From positions 62,001 through 126,000 of the forward strand of contig NZ_CCDM010000002.1 of assembly GCF_000750635.1 (NCBI RefSeq): DNA of 64,000 nt, read 5' to 3'. This document shows positions 1 through 9,066 of the stretch, one piece after another. The DNA comes from Oceanobacillus jeddahensis (GTDB lineage Bacteria > Bacillota > Bacilli > Bacillales > Amphibacillaceae). The notes under the pieces are model-generated. The model made no database searches, was not told the origin of the DNA, and saw only the letters and a program-made list of their open reading frames with translations. The translations under genes and the position numbers were made by a program. Within the stretch, counting starts at the first letter, position 1, and the number at the start of each line of letters is the position of its first letter.

Positions 1-274
1 TACTGGCATGAAGAATCATTAATCCTGTAATTAAAAACCAAATGACTGTTTTATATGTTCCATAGTCTAGATGACTAATGAAGTGATCATATAACTCAAT
101 TAATAAAAATCCAAGAGGGATTAATGGAAAAACAATACCATATGATTTGTTTGAAATACTTTGTCCACGTTCATCTTTATGTTCTTCACCCATTTCAAAT
201 TTCAGTGAAATAAATACTGCAATAAAGAAAATGATTATATAAACAATACGTAAGGTTGTTAAGAAAACGTCCAT
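1..274 (-). CDS. Partial membrane protein, C-terminus outside window
   Basis: The reverse strand is open from an ATG at 274 to the left edge of the window (91 codons seen). The protein starts MDVFLTTLRIVYIIIFFIAV, a hydrophobic helix, then has a charged stretch with EMGEEHKDERGQS, and a second hydrophobic helix. It starts two bases after the stop of the XRE regulator upstream, so the two are almost certainly co-transcribed. Small XRE regulators paired with a short multi-helix membrane protein are common in Firmicutes; the partner's function is generally unknown. I cannot name a family with confidence. Confidence 0.7.
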   Translation of the reverse strand, partial: MDVFLTTLRIVYIIIFFIAVFISLKFEMGEEHKDERGQSISNKSYGIVFPLIPLGFLLIELYDHFISHLDYGTYKTVIWFLITGLMILHAS

Positions 275-276
275 AT

Positions 277-507
277 TTATCTGTCCTCCTCTATTTCATA
301 TTGAAAAACTTCATGTAAATCGACACCAAACAGCAGCGCAATATCAAATGCTAACTTCAAAGATGGATTGTATCTATTTTTTTCAAGGGATATAATGGTC
401 TGTCTGCTGACACCTAATTTATCAGCAACCTCCCGTTGTGATAATCCCCGCTCAGCTCTTAATACAACAATTCTATTTTGAATTTTTCTTTCGTTATTTA
501 ATGGCAT
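277..507 (-). CDS. XRE-family (Cro/CI type) transcriptional regulator, 76 aa
   Basis: A single helix-turn-helix domain fills the protein: the pattern LRAERGLSQREVADKLGVSR followed by QTIISLEKNRYNPSLKLAFDIA is the classic XRE HTH_3 signature (residues about 16-60). The C-terminal tail (LFGVDLHEVFQYEIEE) matches the short YozG-like class that regulates an adjacent membrane protein. The gene immediately precedes a membrane-protein gene, with two bases between stop and start. A 14-bp inverted repeat lies in its promoter region (532-595), suggesting autoregulation. Very sure of the class, not of the target. Confidence 0.93.
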   Translation of the reverse strand: MPLNNERKIQNRIVVLRAERGLSQREVADKLGVSRQTIISLEKNRYNPSLKLAFDIALLFGVDLHEVFQYEIEEDR

Positions 508-531
508 CTTTATTCACCTCTTATAACTATG

Positions 532-595
532 ATGGTAAAATATTTAGTACAAAAAGTAAAGTATTTTTAACATTTGGTATGAAATATTTTACCAT
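532..595. promoter_or_regulatory. Inverted repeat upstream of the XRE gene (candidate operator)
   Basis: ATGGTAAAATATTT at 532-545 is repeated in inverse orientation as AAATATTTTACCAT at 582-595, with 36 bases between the arms. The element lies 25-88 bases upstream of the XRE start, where its promoter must be. The arm spacing suits binding of two dimers or looping rather than a terminator. The operator role is inferred. Confidence 0.5.
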
Positions 596-1195
596 AAATA
601 CGTTTAGGATAAAAATTTTACTGATAGTTCAATAGCTTCCAGCCCCCAAATGATCTTTTAAGATTAAATCGGTATAAATTATTTTTGGGTAATTATCCTA
701 GAGCTTTTGGTGTTGTATACTCATACTCCGTTTAGCTGAAGTATTAAGTATTTTCCGATATTTATTTTCAAGATTATTGGTATATGGATTTCAAAACTAT
801 AAAAAAAGAAAGAGGGTGAAATTTAATATGGAAAGGGAAAGAACTATGAAATTCATTGTGATGTTCATGGAATTATCAAACTTTTTTCAAAACGGATTCT
901 TTTTGATTGCTCAAAAATGTGGCTTTGCGAGATACTTTTAGTCATACTTTATTTTAAAGCTACATTTATGTTGAGGAATCTCAATATAAATATTAATGTT
1001 CCTACACCAAAGGTCTTTCTGGTAGTATATTCTCTATCCAGCCCTTGGATTTTTTATATCCAATTTCGGTAAGCAATCTACTAGAAGGAATGTAATTATT
1101 TTGTGACAGGAGTTAGGAAGAGCGGTTGAGAGGGATTAGAGTGAGGAGATTGAGAGGAACATTAATTTTATACATGGACAATAAATAAAAAACAA
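596..1195. other. Long intergenic stretch without a supported gene
   Basis: About 600 bases of AT-rich sequence. The only reading frame with a ribosome binding site is a very short one near 828-940 (GAGGGTG, then about 37 codons) with no recognisable content. I see no RNA gene, repeat or hairpin that I would defend. Confidence 0.4.
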
Positions 1196-1483
1196 TCAGT
1201 TATAAGATCTAAAGCTCGAAACACAAAAATGAATTAACCGTTTCACATAAAGTAAAATAATGACTAAAATAAATGAAACGATGATTGCGAAAGGAACACT
1301 TAAAGGAATTGGGAGACCCATCCCAGGCTAAATATGCATCCTTATTTGATCAAAACCAAACGTTCGTAGTATCCCAGCAAGCATAGAAATGATCGAACTA
1401 ACAATTAATCCTACGTACAGTATGAAAAGGACAGGAATTATTAGTAAATGAAAAAAGGGGAGAATAATCCTTTTAATGTTCAT
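1196..1483 (-). pseudogene. Small two-helix membrane protein gene interrupted by an in-frame amber codon
   Basis: From ATG at 1483 the frame runs 95 codons to TGA at 1198-1196, broken only by TAG at 1330-1328 (codon 52). Both halves are clearly coding in character: before the stop a hydrophobic helix (PFFHLLIIPVLFILYVGLIV), after it a second (VPFAIIVSFILVIILLYV) followed by a positively charged tail. A strong ribosome binding site (AAGGAG) overlaps the stop codon of the bactofilin-like gene upstream, so the two form an operon. The gene is most likely inactivated by a single base change; a sequencing error or stop readthrough cannot be excluded. Function unknown. Confidence 0.6.
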
Positions 1484-1496
1484 TCCTTTTCACTCC

Positions 1497-2147
1497 TTAT
1501 GATGTGCTCCACGTTAGCACTTGGAGAAAGGCTGTAATTTTTTTATAATAAAGTGTTTGGATATTGCAATTTTTCCCTATTACCACCGTATCTCCTTCAA
1601 CAATTTCTGCATCTGTATAGGAAATTTCCAGTATTTTCCCTTTTATATGTGTGCAGGTCAGTTTTTTTCTTAATAAAGAAATTGTTATCCTTTCCTTCTC
1701 TATATGGGCTTCATCGGCGATAAGTCGTTCAATAGAACATTCCCCTGATAATTTTAACTGGAATTGGTTCGTATGTATTTCCTTTGCTTGAACAATGCCA
1801 GTTAAATCAACTTTTTCTAATTGAAGTATATCTTCTACGGTTAGTTTTCCTGAACCGCTAATCTTAGTTGTTTTCCCTTTTTTAATTTTTAGATTACCTG
1901 CATTTACAATTTCTTTAATAACAAAATGGTTCTTTAAAACACAAGACTCTGAGCTTTTTAAAATATCTGCTACAACGTCACCACGAAAAGAGCTATGTCC
2001 ATGGGTTGAAATTGTTTTAGTATGTATATCCTGATGGAAAGCAACAGAGCCACGTATTTTTAATAGTTCATATGTTGTTGGCAAATCTTTAACAGTACCA
2101 CTTGCAAAGCTTATGCTACGTAAATTCTCATTTTGTTCGTTAGTCAT
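1497..2147 (-). CDS. Bactofilin-like polymer-forming protein, 216 aa
   Basis: The protein is a run of short beta-rich turns (for example GSVAFHQDIHTKTISTHG, GNLKIKKGKTTKISGSGK, GDTVVIGKNCNIQTLYY), the pattern of right-handed beta-helical bactofilins and of Bacillus YhbE/YhbF-like cytoskeletal proteins. There is no signal peptide. It lies downstream of a marR gene but a terminator separates them (2221-2248), so it probably has its own promoter. It is followed by the amber-interrupted membrane gene, a plausible membrane partner. Family assignment rests on the repetitive beta pattern only. Confidence 0.6.
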   Translation of the reverse strand: MTNEQNENLRSISFASGTVKDLPTTYELLKIRGSVAFHQDIHTKTISTHGHSSFRGDVVADILKSSESCVLKNHFVIKEIVNAGNLKIKKGKTTKISGSGKLTVEDILQLEKVDLTGIVQAKEIHTNQFQLKLSGECSIERLIADEAHIEKERITISLLRKKLTCTHIKGKILEISYTDAEIVEGDTVVIGKNCNIQTLYYKKITAFLQVLTWSTS

Positions 2148-2220
2148 TCTTTAACACCACCAAGTTTTAATAAATATATTACATGTGATTTTGGCAAGGT
2201 ATTATTTTTGTAAAATAAAA

Positions 2221-2248
2221 TAAGGATTTCACCATCATGAAATCCTTA
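2221..2248 (-). terminator. Intrinsic terminator of the marR gene
   Basis: TAAGGATTTCA at 2221-2231 pairs with TGAAATCCTTA at 2238-2248 around a six-base loop. Read on the minus strand it is followed by TTTTATTTTA. It overlaps the marR stop codon. Confidence 0.7.
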
Positions 2249-2659
2249 AAAAATTTTATTCATTAGCTTATTGATATCCATTAAAACCGTTGCTATATTA
2301 TTTATTGTTTCTTGAGGAAACTTCAAAAATATTTCATGAACCTTATCCTCACCGGTATTTGTTAGAACCATTTTTACAACTCGACGATCTTCACTTTCTC
2401 TTATCCGCTGTACTAAATTTAATTTTTCCAGTTTATCACACATGGATGTAACTGCTCCGGGAGTAACATTAAAAAAATCAGCAATTTCAGTTGCTTTCAT
2501 TCCACCATTAATTTTTAGCTGGAGGAGAAGAATAAGCTGGTTTTGAGAGAGAGATTCTCCTTCCGTAAGTAAATTTACAAACTTCTTAGACTTTAGCTGT
2601 ATTTCAAGCAGTTCACTCATAATAAATTTAACGTTGTCCATTTGATTGTTTTCTGACAT
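2246..2659 (-). CDS. MarR-family transcriptional regulator, 137 aa
   Basis: The winged helix domain is clear: LILLLQLKINGGMKATEIADFF (residues about 42-63), recognition helix TPGAVTSMCDKLEKLNLVQR and the wing motif RESEDRRVVKMVLT with the conserved D-R-R of MarR proteins. Length is normal for the family. It is divergent from the hyuA operon across a 244-base spacer that contains AT-rich palindromic sequence near 2685-2725, so it may control itself, that operon, or both. The ligand cannot be guessed. Confidence 0.93.
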   Translation of the reverse strand: MSENNQMDNVKFIMSELLEIQLKSKKFVNLLTEGESLSQNQLILLLQLKINGGMKATEIADFFNVTPGAVTSMCDKLEKLNLVQRIRESEDRRVVKMVLTNTGEDKVHEIFLKFPQETINNIATVLMDINKLMNKIF

Positions 2660-2814
2660 ATTATCACAGCCTATATTATTTATTAGTTAAAATATATAGT
2701 AAGTATATAATTAATTTTAGTAACTGCCAAAGATTTCTTGCTTTTATTTCAAAGCTACATGGAGGGAGAAAAATTATTAAACTTTCCCTCTACTCGATTA
2801 TGCAAACTATTAAT

Positions 2815-2843
2815 TTGTCAAAATAACAAACAAACGGTATAAT
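2815..2843 (+). promoter_or_regulatory. Sigma-A promoter of the hyu/ABC operon
   Basis: TTGTCA at 2815-2820 and a perfect TATAAT at 2838-2843 are separated by 17 bases, 60 bases before the hyuA start at 2904. There is no recognisable riboswitch or leader hairpin between promoter and gene. Confidence 0.7.
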
Positions 2844-2903
2844 CCCAATAAATACAATATGATTTGTGGGTTTTGAGAAATTACTATTATTTGGGAGAGA
2901 TGT

Positions 2904-4961
2904 ATGTTGGGTGATATAAATTATGAATTAGGGATAGATATCGGGGGGACTTTTACCGATCTTACCCTAAAAGAGATAGATGGGTCTGGCATTTGGAATG
3001 AAAAGACGCCTACTGTGCCTAAAGATCCGGCAAGTGGAATTACGAATGGGTTACAACTGTTCAAAAAAAAGGGAATTGATTTGACGAAGATATCCTATTT
3101 CGTACATGGGATGACAATCGGTTTAAATACACTTTTACAACGGAACGGGACAAAAATTGGATTGCTGGTGACAACTGGTTTCAGAGATATCCTATCGATT
3201 CAACGACTCCGTCTTCCGATACCATATGATCTGCATTCTAGATTACCGGATAGCTTGATTGAGCGCAAACATGTGTATCCAATCAAGGAACGGATGCAAG
3301 CAGATGGACAAGTTTTCACGTCTTTAGATATGAATGATGTGGATCAGGCAATAGATCAAGCAATCGAAGCAGGCTTAGAAGGGCTTGTCGTTTCTTTCTT
3401 ACACAGTTATCGTAATCCGGCGCATGAATTGCAGGTAGTAGAAAGAATTAAGGAAAGGGCTCCACATTTATACGTAGAGGCCTCCTCATCTATTTGGACA
3501 GAGGTGCGGGAATATGAGCGTACCGTTATTGCGGCAATGAATGTCTATATCCAGCCCAATGTGAAGCGATATTTAGAGACATTGGTGGAGCATCTTGAGC
3601 AAGAAGGAATTAAAGCGAAGCCATTCATTACACAGTCCAATGGCGGGTTGATGGAAATCCATGCTGCTGCGGAACATCCTGTCAAAACATTATTCTCAGG
3701 ACCTGCTGCTGGTGTTATGGGAGCAGTCCAAGAAGCAAACGCATCAGGGGTAGATAATGTCATCACCTTTGACATCGGCGGAACGAGTGCGGATATTTCC
3801 CTAATTGAAGGTGGCGAAATTCTTTATACGCAAACGAATGAACTGGGAGGACTACCGACAATTCTCCCATCAGTGGCTATCTATTCAATTGGAGCAGGCG
3901 GCGGTTCGCTCGCATGGATTGATAAAGGTGGCCTTTTAAAAGTCGGTCCACTGTCGGCGGGGTCTGATCCTGGACCTGCATGCTATGGCCGTGGAGAAGA
4001 GCCTGCACTTACGGATGCATTTCTTCTGTCTGGTTATTTAAATAGTGCATTGTTTGCTGGAGGAAGTGTTGGTCTAGACCAGAATAGATCAGCATTGGCT
4101 TTTCAAAAAATTGCTGACTATCTCGGTAACGATGTGCTGGAAGCAGCTGACCAAACGATTCAAGTAGCTGTGGCGAACATGTTTACTGAATTGAGCAATG
4201 TCTTGGAGCAGCATGGTATTGATCCAGGTGACTTTAGTTTAATGGCCTTTGGAGGTGCTGGTCCTGTACTTGCTAATATGGTCGCAGAAGAAATACAAGC
4301 CAAACAAGTTATCATACCTGCAAATCCAGGCAATCTTTGTGCACAAGGAGCTTTGTCGGCTAATTTTGTTTATGATGCGATCACTTCCAGACAGGTATTG
4401 CTGAATGAAATGGACAAATCTGAATGGCGTGAAATCTTCGCAGCAATGGAACAAGAAGCAACAGACTGGCTGGATCGTCAGCAAGTAGATACTTTTCTTG
4501 AATCTACTCAGCTGTACCATACGATTGATGCACGTTATAAAGGACAGGCATTTGAACTGGAAATACCATTCCATCTTGATTGGCTAAAAGCAGATCCTAG
4601 TCTGAAGCTTGCGGAAATTTTCCATGAGCAACATAAGCGACTATACGGACATAGTGATCCAAATGCAAGCATAGAGCTGATGAATTTCAAAGTACGCATT
4701 GTAGGTGAAACTGCTACAAATAATCATGTAGGTATTGTGCTGAACAAGCATTCCATGGAACCAACCGAACGTACTGTTCGAATCAATGGGCAGGTTTACA
4801 CCGCAGCTATTGTCGATAGAACTCTTCTCCGACCAGGAATGGAGATACAAGGGCCAGCTATTATCGAGCAGCAGGATACAACTACTTTAGTCCTGCCAAA
4901 CTGGAAAGCCAAACTAGATGAAGCAGGTAACCTGTTATTGAAAAGAAAGGAGATGAACTAA
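2904..4961 (+). CDS. hyuA: Hydantoinase/oxoprolinase A subunit family protein, 685 aa
   Basis: This is the ATP-binding subunit of the hydantoinase/5-oxoprolinase/acetone-carboxylase superfamily. The N-terminal phosphate-binding motif GIDIGGTFTDLTL (residues 9-21) marks the Hydant_A_N domain; the hydantoinase_A core carries VITFDIGGTSADISL near residue 290 and FGGAGPV near 450. Family members hydrolyse a cyclic amide or carboxylate a ketone in an ATP-dependent reaction together with a B subunit, which is the next gene and overlaps it by one base (TAATG). The start has GGGAGA upstream. The exact substrate cannot be read from sequence; the coupled polyamine-type importer suggests a small nitrogenous compound taken up from outside. 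Confidence 0.92.
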   Translation: MLGDINYELGIDIGGTFTDLTLKEIDGSGIWNEKTPTVPKDPASGITNGLQLFKKKGIDLTKISYFVHGMTIGLNTLLQRNGTKIGLLVTTGFRDILSIQRLRLPIPYDLHSRLPDSLIERKHVYPIKERMQADGQVFTSLDMNDVDQAIDQAIEAGLEGLVVSFLHSYRNPAHELQVVERIKERAPHLYVEASSSIWTEVREYERTVIAAMNVYIQPNVKRYLETLVEHLEQEGIKAKPFITQSNGGLMEIHAAAEHPVKTLFSGPAAGVMGAVQEANASGVDNVITFDIGGTSADISLIEGGEILYTQTNELGGLPTILPSVAIYSIGAGGGSLAWIDKGGLLKVGPLSAGSDPGPACYGRGEEPALTDAFLLSGYLNSALFAGGSVGLDQNRSALAFQKIADYLGNDVLEAADQTIQVAVANMFTELSNVLEQHGIDPGDFSLMAFGGAGPVLANMVAEEIQAKQVIIPANPGNLCAQGALSANFVYDAITSRQVLLNEMDKSEWREIFAAMEQEATDWLDRQQVDTFLESTQLYHTIDARYKGQAFELEIPFHLDWLKADPSLKLAEIFHEQHKRLYGHSDPNASIELMNFKVRIVGETATNNHVGIVLNKHSMEPTERTVRINGQVYTAAIVDRTLLRPGMEIQGPAIIEQQDTTTLVLPNWKAKLDEAGNLLLKRKEMN

Positions 4962-6934
4962 TGCGTTCGAATCCAGCACAACTAGAGATTATGCGCAGTT
5001 ATTTTAATGCAACTGCTACGGGAATGGGGCATGTGATCGAGCGAACTAGCTTTACAACGTTCGTGAAAGAATCTGCCGATTTTGCAACAGCACTTGCGAC
5101 TCCGGAAGGCGAATTTTATATGTATCCGAAATCTGTCGGAGTGACGATCTTCCTTGGGCTAAGTTTACGTAAGGCGATTGAGTCAGTAGAGGAGGAAATC
5201 GAGGAAGGCGATATTATCATTACGAATGATCCGTATACAACGGATGGTCTTGCCACGCATTTGCCGGATGTACATGTATTTAAGCCAATTTTCCATGATG
5301 GGAAGCTGGTAAGCTATGCGTGGGCATTTGTTCATGTTAGTGATGTTGGAGGCCTTGTGCCAGCTAGTATCTCCCCAACCGCGACAGATGTGCATCAGGA
5401 AGGCTTGCGAATCCCGCCTGTGAAGCTGTATCACAAAGGCAAACCAAACAAGGATGTATTGGCATTTCTTCGTATGAACAGCCGAGTAGCTGATTTGAAT
5501 GAAGGGGATATCAACGCGATGGTAGCAAGTGTGAACACAGCTGAAAATCGTCTGCATCGTATGATTGGCAAATTCGGTTTGGAAGCTGTGCAAAATGGTA
5601 TCGTGGATTTGTTGGAGCAAGCAGAATCACGATCAAGGGAAGTGTTACGCCAGATTCCTGATGGTGAATATTCTTTTGCAGATTACTTGGATGACGACAT
5701 GGTATCAGAGGTGCCGATTCGTCTGGCTGTCACCCTACGTGTAAAAGATGGAGAAATTACGCTCGATTTCTCGGATAGTGATCCTCAGACACAAACAGCT
5801 TTTAATTTGGTGACAAATGGGCAGAAACATAGTTTCTTATATCAAGGTCTGATTAATTTCATCATTACAAGTGATCCTCATATTCCGAATAATGGTGGTA
5901 TCACGAGACCTTTCTCTGTTATCGCGCCGAAGGGTACGCTTGTTAATCCTGCTTATCCAGCAGCGGTCGGTATCCGTCACTCGATCACAATGCGGATGTA
6001 TAATGTAGTGCTCGGCGCAATTGCTAAAGCCTTGCCGGAGCTTGTACCAGCAGCAGGTGCGGGGCAGTCGGCTATTGTTGTCCTATCTGTTCCGCAGCCA
6101 GATGGAACAAGGAATATGGCTGTTGTTGAACCGATGGGTGGCGGAGGTGGAGCCCGGAAGGAACAGGACGGTATCGATGGAATTGATCATTCTTCCGGAT
6201 TTTTGAAAAATACACCGATTGAAAGCTTGGAACAGCATATTCCTGTGCTTGTCGAGCGTTATGAATATGAACAGGATACAGGTGGAGGAGGCCAGTATCG
6301 CGGCGGTCATGCGATTAACCTCTCATTCCGCGTCATGGAGTCCGATTCGATAGTTACTGCAAGAGGTATGGAAAGGTTTCGTTTCCAGCCTTGGGGATTA
6401 GCCGGCGGACAAGCTGGACAACAAGGCTATGTTGTACGAAATCCAGAAGAGGATGTGGAGCAATTACCGAAGATTGATGTACTTCGCCCTGCAAAGGGAG
6501 ATATCATTTCGATTACATCACCTGGGGGAGGCGGATTTGGCCCAGGATATCTTCGTCCAGTTGATAAAGTGGCCACAGAAGTTGCTGATGGTCTCCTTTC
6601 TGCTGAACAGGCAGCTAAAGACTATGGTGTCATCTTTAATGAACGTGGGGTAGACGAAGTAGCGACTAATGAGATACGCTCCAAGATGAAAGAGGAAGGT
6701 AACAAAGCATGGGATTTCGGTGCTTTCCGTTCGACCTATGAAAGCATCTGGACTGCTGAAGCAAGTACAACCTTAGCTGTAGCACTTCGTAATTTTCCGG
6801 TTAGCCTACGTAATGATTTCAAACGACAAGTTCATCGCCAGTTTGATTCTCAGAATGAGCCACTGACGAAACAGGTTGTTTTGGATGCCTTACGTCAAAT
6901 TACGGGGGAGGAAGCGGATGAAACGATTAAGTAA
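4961..6934 (+). CDS. hyuB: Hydantoinase B/oxoprolinase family protein, 657 aa
   Basis: The second subunit of the HyuAB enzyme. Typical segments are present: NATATGMGHVIERTSFTTFVKESADF at the N-terminus, ITNDPYTTDGLATHLPDVHVF (about residue 87), DFSDSDPQTQ (about 270), and the glycine-rich C-terminal signatures EPMGGGGGARKEQDG and TSPGGGGFGPG. Length is slightly longer than usual for HyuB (about 520-590) because of a C-terminal extension of roughly 100 residues after the last glycine motif. It overlaps hyuA by one base and the binding-protein gene by 17 bases, so translation of all three is coupled. Confidence 0.92.
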   Translation: MRSNPAQLEIMRSYFNATATGMGHVIERTSFTTFVKESADFATALATPEGEFYMYPKSVGVTIFLGLSLRKAIESVEEEIEEGDIIITNDPYTTDGLATHLPDVHVFKPIFHDGKLVSYAWAFVHVSDVGGLVPASISPTATDVHQEGLRIPPVKLYHKGKPNKDVLAFLRMNSRVADLNEGDINAMVASVNTAENRLHRMIGKFGLEAVQNGIVDLLEQAESRSREVLRQIPDGEYSFADYLDDDMVSEVPIRLAVTLRVKDGEITLDFSDSDPQTQTAFNLVTNGQKHSFLYQGLINFIITSDPHIPNNGGITRPFSVIAPKGTLVNPAYPAAVGIRHSITMRMYNVVLGAIAKALPELVPAAGAGQSAIVVLSVPQPDGTRNMAVVEPMGGGGGARKEQDGIDGIDHSSGFLKNTPIESLEQHIPVLVERYEYEQDTGGGGQYRGGHAINLSFRVMESDSIVTARGMERFRFQPWGLAGGQAGQQGYVVRNPEEDVEQLPKIDVLRPAKGDIISITSPGGGGFGPGYLRPVDKVATEVADGLLSAEQAAKDYGVIFNERGVDEVATNEIRSKMKEEGNKAWDFGAFRSTYESIWTAEASTTLAVALRNFPVSLRNDFKRQVHRQFDSQNEPLTKQVVLDALRQITGEEADETIK

Positions 6935-7985
6935 ATACGCTTTGGCAAGCGTAGCACTCATTATATTGCTTGTACTGGCATCATGCAGTACTGGCGAGGA
7001 AGAACAATCCGTCACCATTGGTGTATACGGTGGTGATTGGGAAGCGAGTATCAAAGAATCCCTTGATAATTTTGAGGAAGAGACAGGTATTAACGTTAAT
7101 GTCATTGCTGGAACAGATGTTGAGTGGTATATGAAAATGCGGGCAGCAGACGGTTCCAACGTCCCTTATGATCTGTTGATTCTACAGCCTGATACAATAC
7201 AGCGTGCTATGTCAGCTGATTTATTGGAGCCACTAGATGAAGAGAAGGTACCACATTTGGCTGATCTGTATGATTCTGTTCAGCAGCGGTTTGAAAAGGA
7301 TGGCAAAGAATACGCAGCAGCCTTCAGTATGGGACAGCTCGGAATTGCCTATGCTCCGGATGCAGTAGAGAATGTACCTGAAAGCTGGCTTGATTTAGCG
7401 AATGAGGAGTACCAAGGGCAGATTGGACTATCCTCCCCTTCGTATTCGGCTGGCTTGCAGTTCTTTTCTGGTGTTACACAGGAGATTGGCGGAGAAGAAG
7501 GGAATCCAGAAGATATTGATAAGACATTTGAGGAATTAAAGAAAATCAATAAGAATGTAGTCGCCTATCCGGATAATCCTGGAACAATCCAGACATTGCT
7601 GGACAGAGGAGAAATCAGCATCATTCCATTTTGGGATGGTCGGATTTTTGCGCTTCAGGATGCAGGTATGGATATCGACTTTGTTTATCCAGAAGATGGT
7701 ACTGTGGCAGCTGTTGCTAGCTGGGCTATGATGAAGAACGCACCGAATGAGGAGAATGCCTATAAGCTGCTCGATTATCTAAGCAGTCCGGAAGTGCACA
7801 GTATGTACTCAGAAAAGTCCTATTATGGTATGGCAAACGAAAATACACAATACAGTGATGCCATCAAAGATAAAATTGAAGTCGGAGAAGAGCAATTTGC
7901 TTCTTTGAAGTGGGTTGATTACGAAGTTTCTACAGGTAAAGTATCCGAATGGACGAATAGATGGTCACGAGAATTGGGGGAATAA
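6918..7985 (+). CDS. ABC transporter substrate-binding lipoprotein, spermidine/putrescine (PotD) type, 355 aa
   Basis: The start at 6918 is chosen because it yields a classical lipoprotein signal (MKRLSKYALASVALIILLVLASC, cleavage before Cys23) and has GGGGGAGG just upstream. The mature part, starting TIGVYGGDWEASIKESLDNFEEETGI, matches type-II periplasmic binding proteins of the PotD/extracellular solute-binding family 1 group. It is the binding component of the importer encoded by the next three genes, anchored on the outer face of the membrane. The likely cargo is the substrate of HyuAB rather than a polyamine, since the genes form one operon; that is inference. Confidence 0.9.
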   Translation: MKRLSKYALASVALIILLVLASCSTGEEEQSVTIGVYGGDWEASIKESLDNFEEETGINVNVIAGTDVEWYMKMRAADGSNVPYDLLILQPDTIQRAMSADLLEPLDEEKVPHLADLYDSVQQRFEKDGKEYAAAFSMGQLGIAYAPDAVENVPESWLDLANEEYQGQIGLSSPSYSAGLQFFSGVTQEIGGEEGNPEDIDKTFEELKKINKNVVAYPDNPGTIQTLLDRGEISIIPFWDGRIFALQDAGMDIDFVYPEDGTVAAVASWAMMKNAPNEENAYKLLDYLSSPEVHSMYSEKSYYGMANENTQYSDAIKDKIEVGEEQFASLKWVDYEVSTGKVSEWTNRWSRELGE

Positions 7986-7986
7986 C

Positions 7987-9066
7987 ATGAGTGGAATAAA
8001 ACTCGAAGGCGTCAGTCTGGATTATGGCAATCACTTAGCTTTGAAAGAAGTAGAATTAAAAATTAAGCAGGGAGAGTTCTTTTCCTTGCTTGGTCCAAGT
8101 GGTTGTGGGAAATCAACGCTCTTAAATATCATAGCGGGATTTCTTGAACAAACGACTGGTGTTGTTTATATTGGAGACAAGGATGTAACAAATATACCGC
8201 CTTACAAGCGGAATCTAGGTATGGTTTTCCAAAACTATGCTCTATTCCCGCATTTGTCTGTTCAAGATAATGTGGCATATGGTCTTAAAAATAAGAAAAT
8301 GTCCAAAAAAAATGTGAAGCAAAAAGTGGAAGAATCGCTTGCCCTTGTTCAGTTGGAATCGTATGCAACTCGTATGCCGCATCAGCTTAGCGGAGGGCAG
8401 CAGCAGCGAGTTGCTATCGCTCGTGCGCTTGCCATTGAACCAAGTGTGCTGCTGCTTGATGAGCCACTAAGTAATTTGGATGCCAAACTGCGAAAAGAAA
8501 TGCAGTTCGAGCTACGCCGAATTCAAAAGAGTGTCGGCATCACGACTGTTCTAGTAACACATGATCAGGAGGAGGCCCTGAGTCTGTCCGATCGGATTGG
8601 GATCCTTGGGGATGGCGTCTTGCAGCAGGTGGGCGAACCTCTTGAAGTATACAGACGACCTGCGAATCGTTTTGTCGCTGAGTTCATCGGTCAGGTAAAT
8701 ATATTTGATACAGTGCTTAATGAAGGCACTGTTTATGAAACAGCAGCAGGATTTAAGGTGGAAGCTCAGCCGCATGAGCAAGGTGTACAACCGAAGCGTG
8801 TACGTTTCATGCTGCGCCCGGAACGTATCTTCCTTGAACAAGATGCAGCTATCGGCTCAGTGAATCATGTACGTGCTGTTGTAAAAGAAAGCAGCTATAT
8901 TGGTAATGCCATTCGCATTAGAACAGAAATTGGCGGGATGGAACTGGCTGTTCATGCGCCAGATCCATTGTTCCCTGTCCTTCCAGCTCAGGGTGAGGAG
9001 CTTGCCCTTTCGTGGAACAAAGAAGATATTATTTACTTAGAGGTTTTAGATCATGAAGACAACTAG
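7987..9066 (+). CDS. ABC transporter ATP-binding protein, PotA type, 359 aa
   Basis: The nucleotide-binding domain has Walker A GPSGCGKST (about residue 37), Q-loop MVFQNYALFPH, signature LSGGQQQRVAIARALA and Walker B VLLLDEPLSNLD followed by the switch His (VTHDQEEA). The C-terminal 120 residues form the TOBE domain (FMLRPERIF). This architecture is the PotA/CUT1-like importer ATPase. The start two bases after the binding-protein stop (ATG at 7987, GGGGGA upstream) is preferred over longer frames that begin inside the previous gene. It overlaps the next gene by 14 bases. Confidence 0.94.
   Translation: MSGIKLEGVSLDYGNHLALKEVELKIKQGEFFSLLGPSGCGKSTLLNIIAGFLEQTTGVVYIGDKDVTNIPPYKRNLGMVFQNYALFPHLSVQDNVAYGLKNKKMSKKNVKQKVEESLALVQLESYATRMPHQLSGGQQQRVAIARALAIEPSVLLLDEPLSNLDAKLRKEMQFELRRIQKSVGITTVLVTHDQEEALSLSDRIGILGDGVLQQVGEPLEVYRRPANRFVAEFIGQVNIFDTVLNEGTVYETAAGFKVEAQPHEQGVQPKRVRFMLRPERIFLEQDAAIGSVNHVRAVVKESSYIGNAIRIRTEIGGMELAVHAPDPLFPVLPAQGEELALSWNKEDIIYLEVLDHEDN

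Noticed and set aside
6083..6653. Overlapping frames on both strands within hyuB
   Set aside because: Shadows of a long, well-supported gene.
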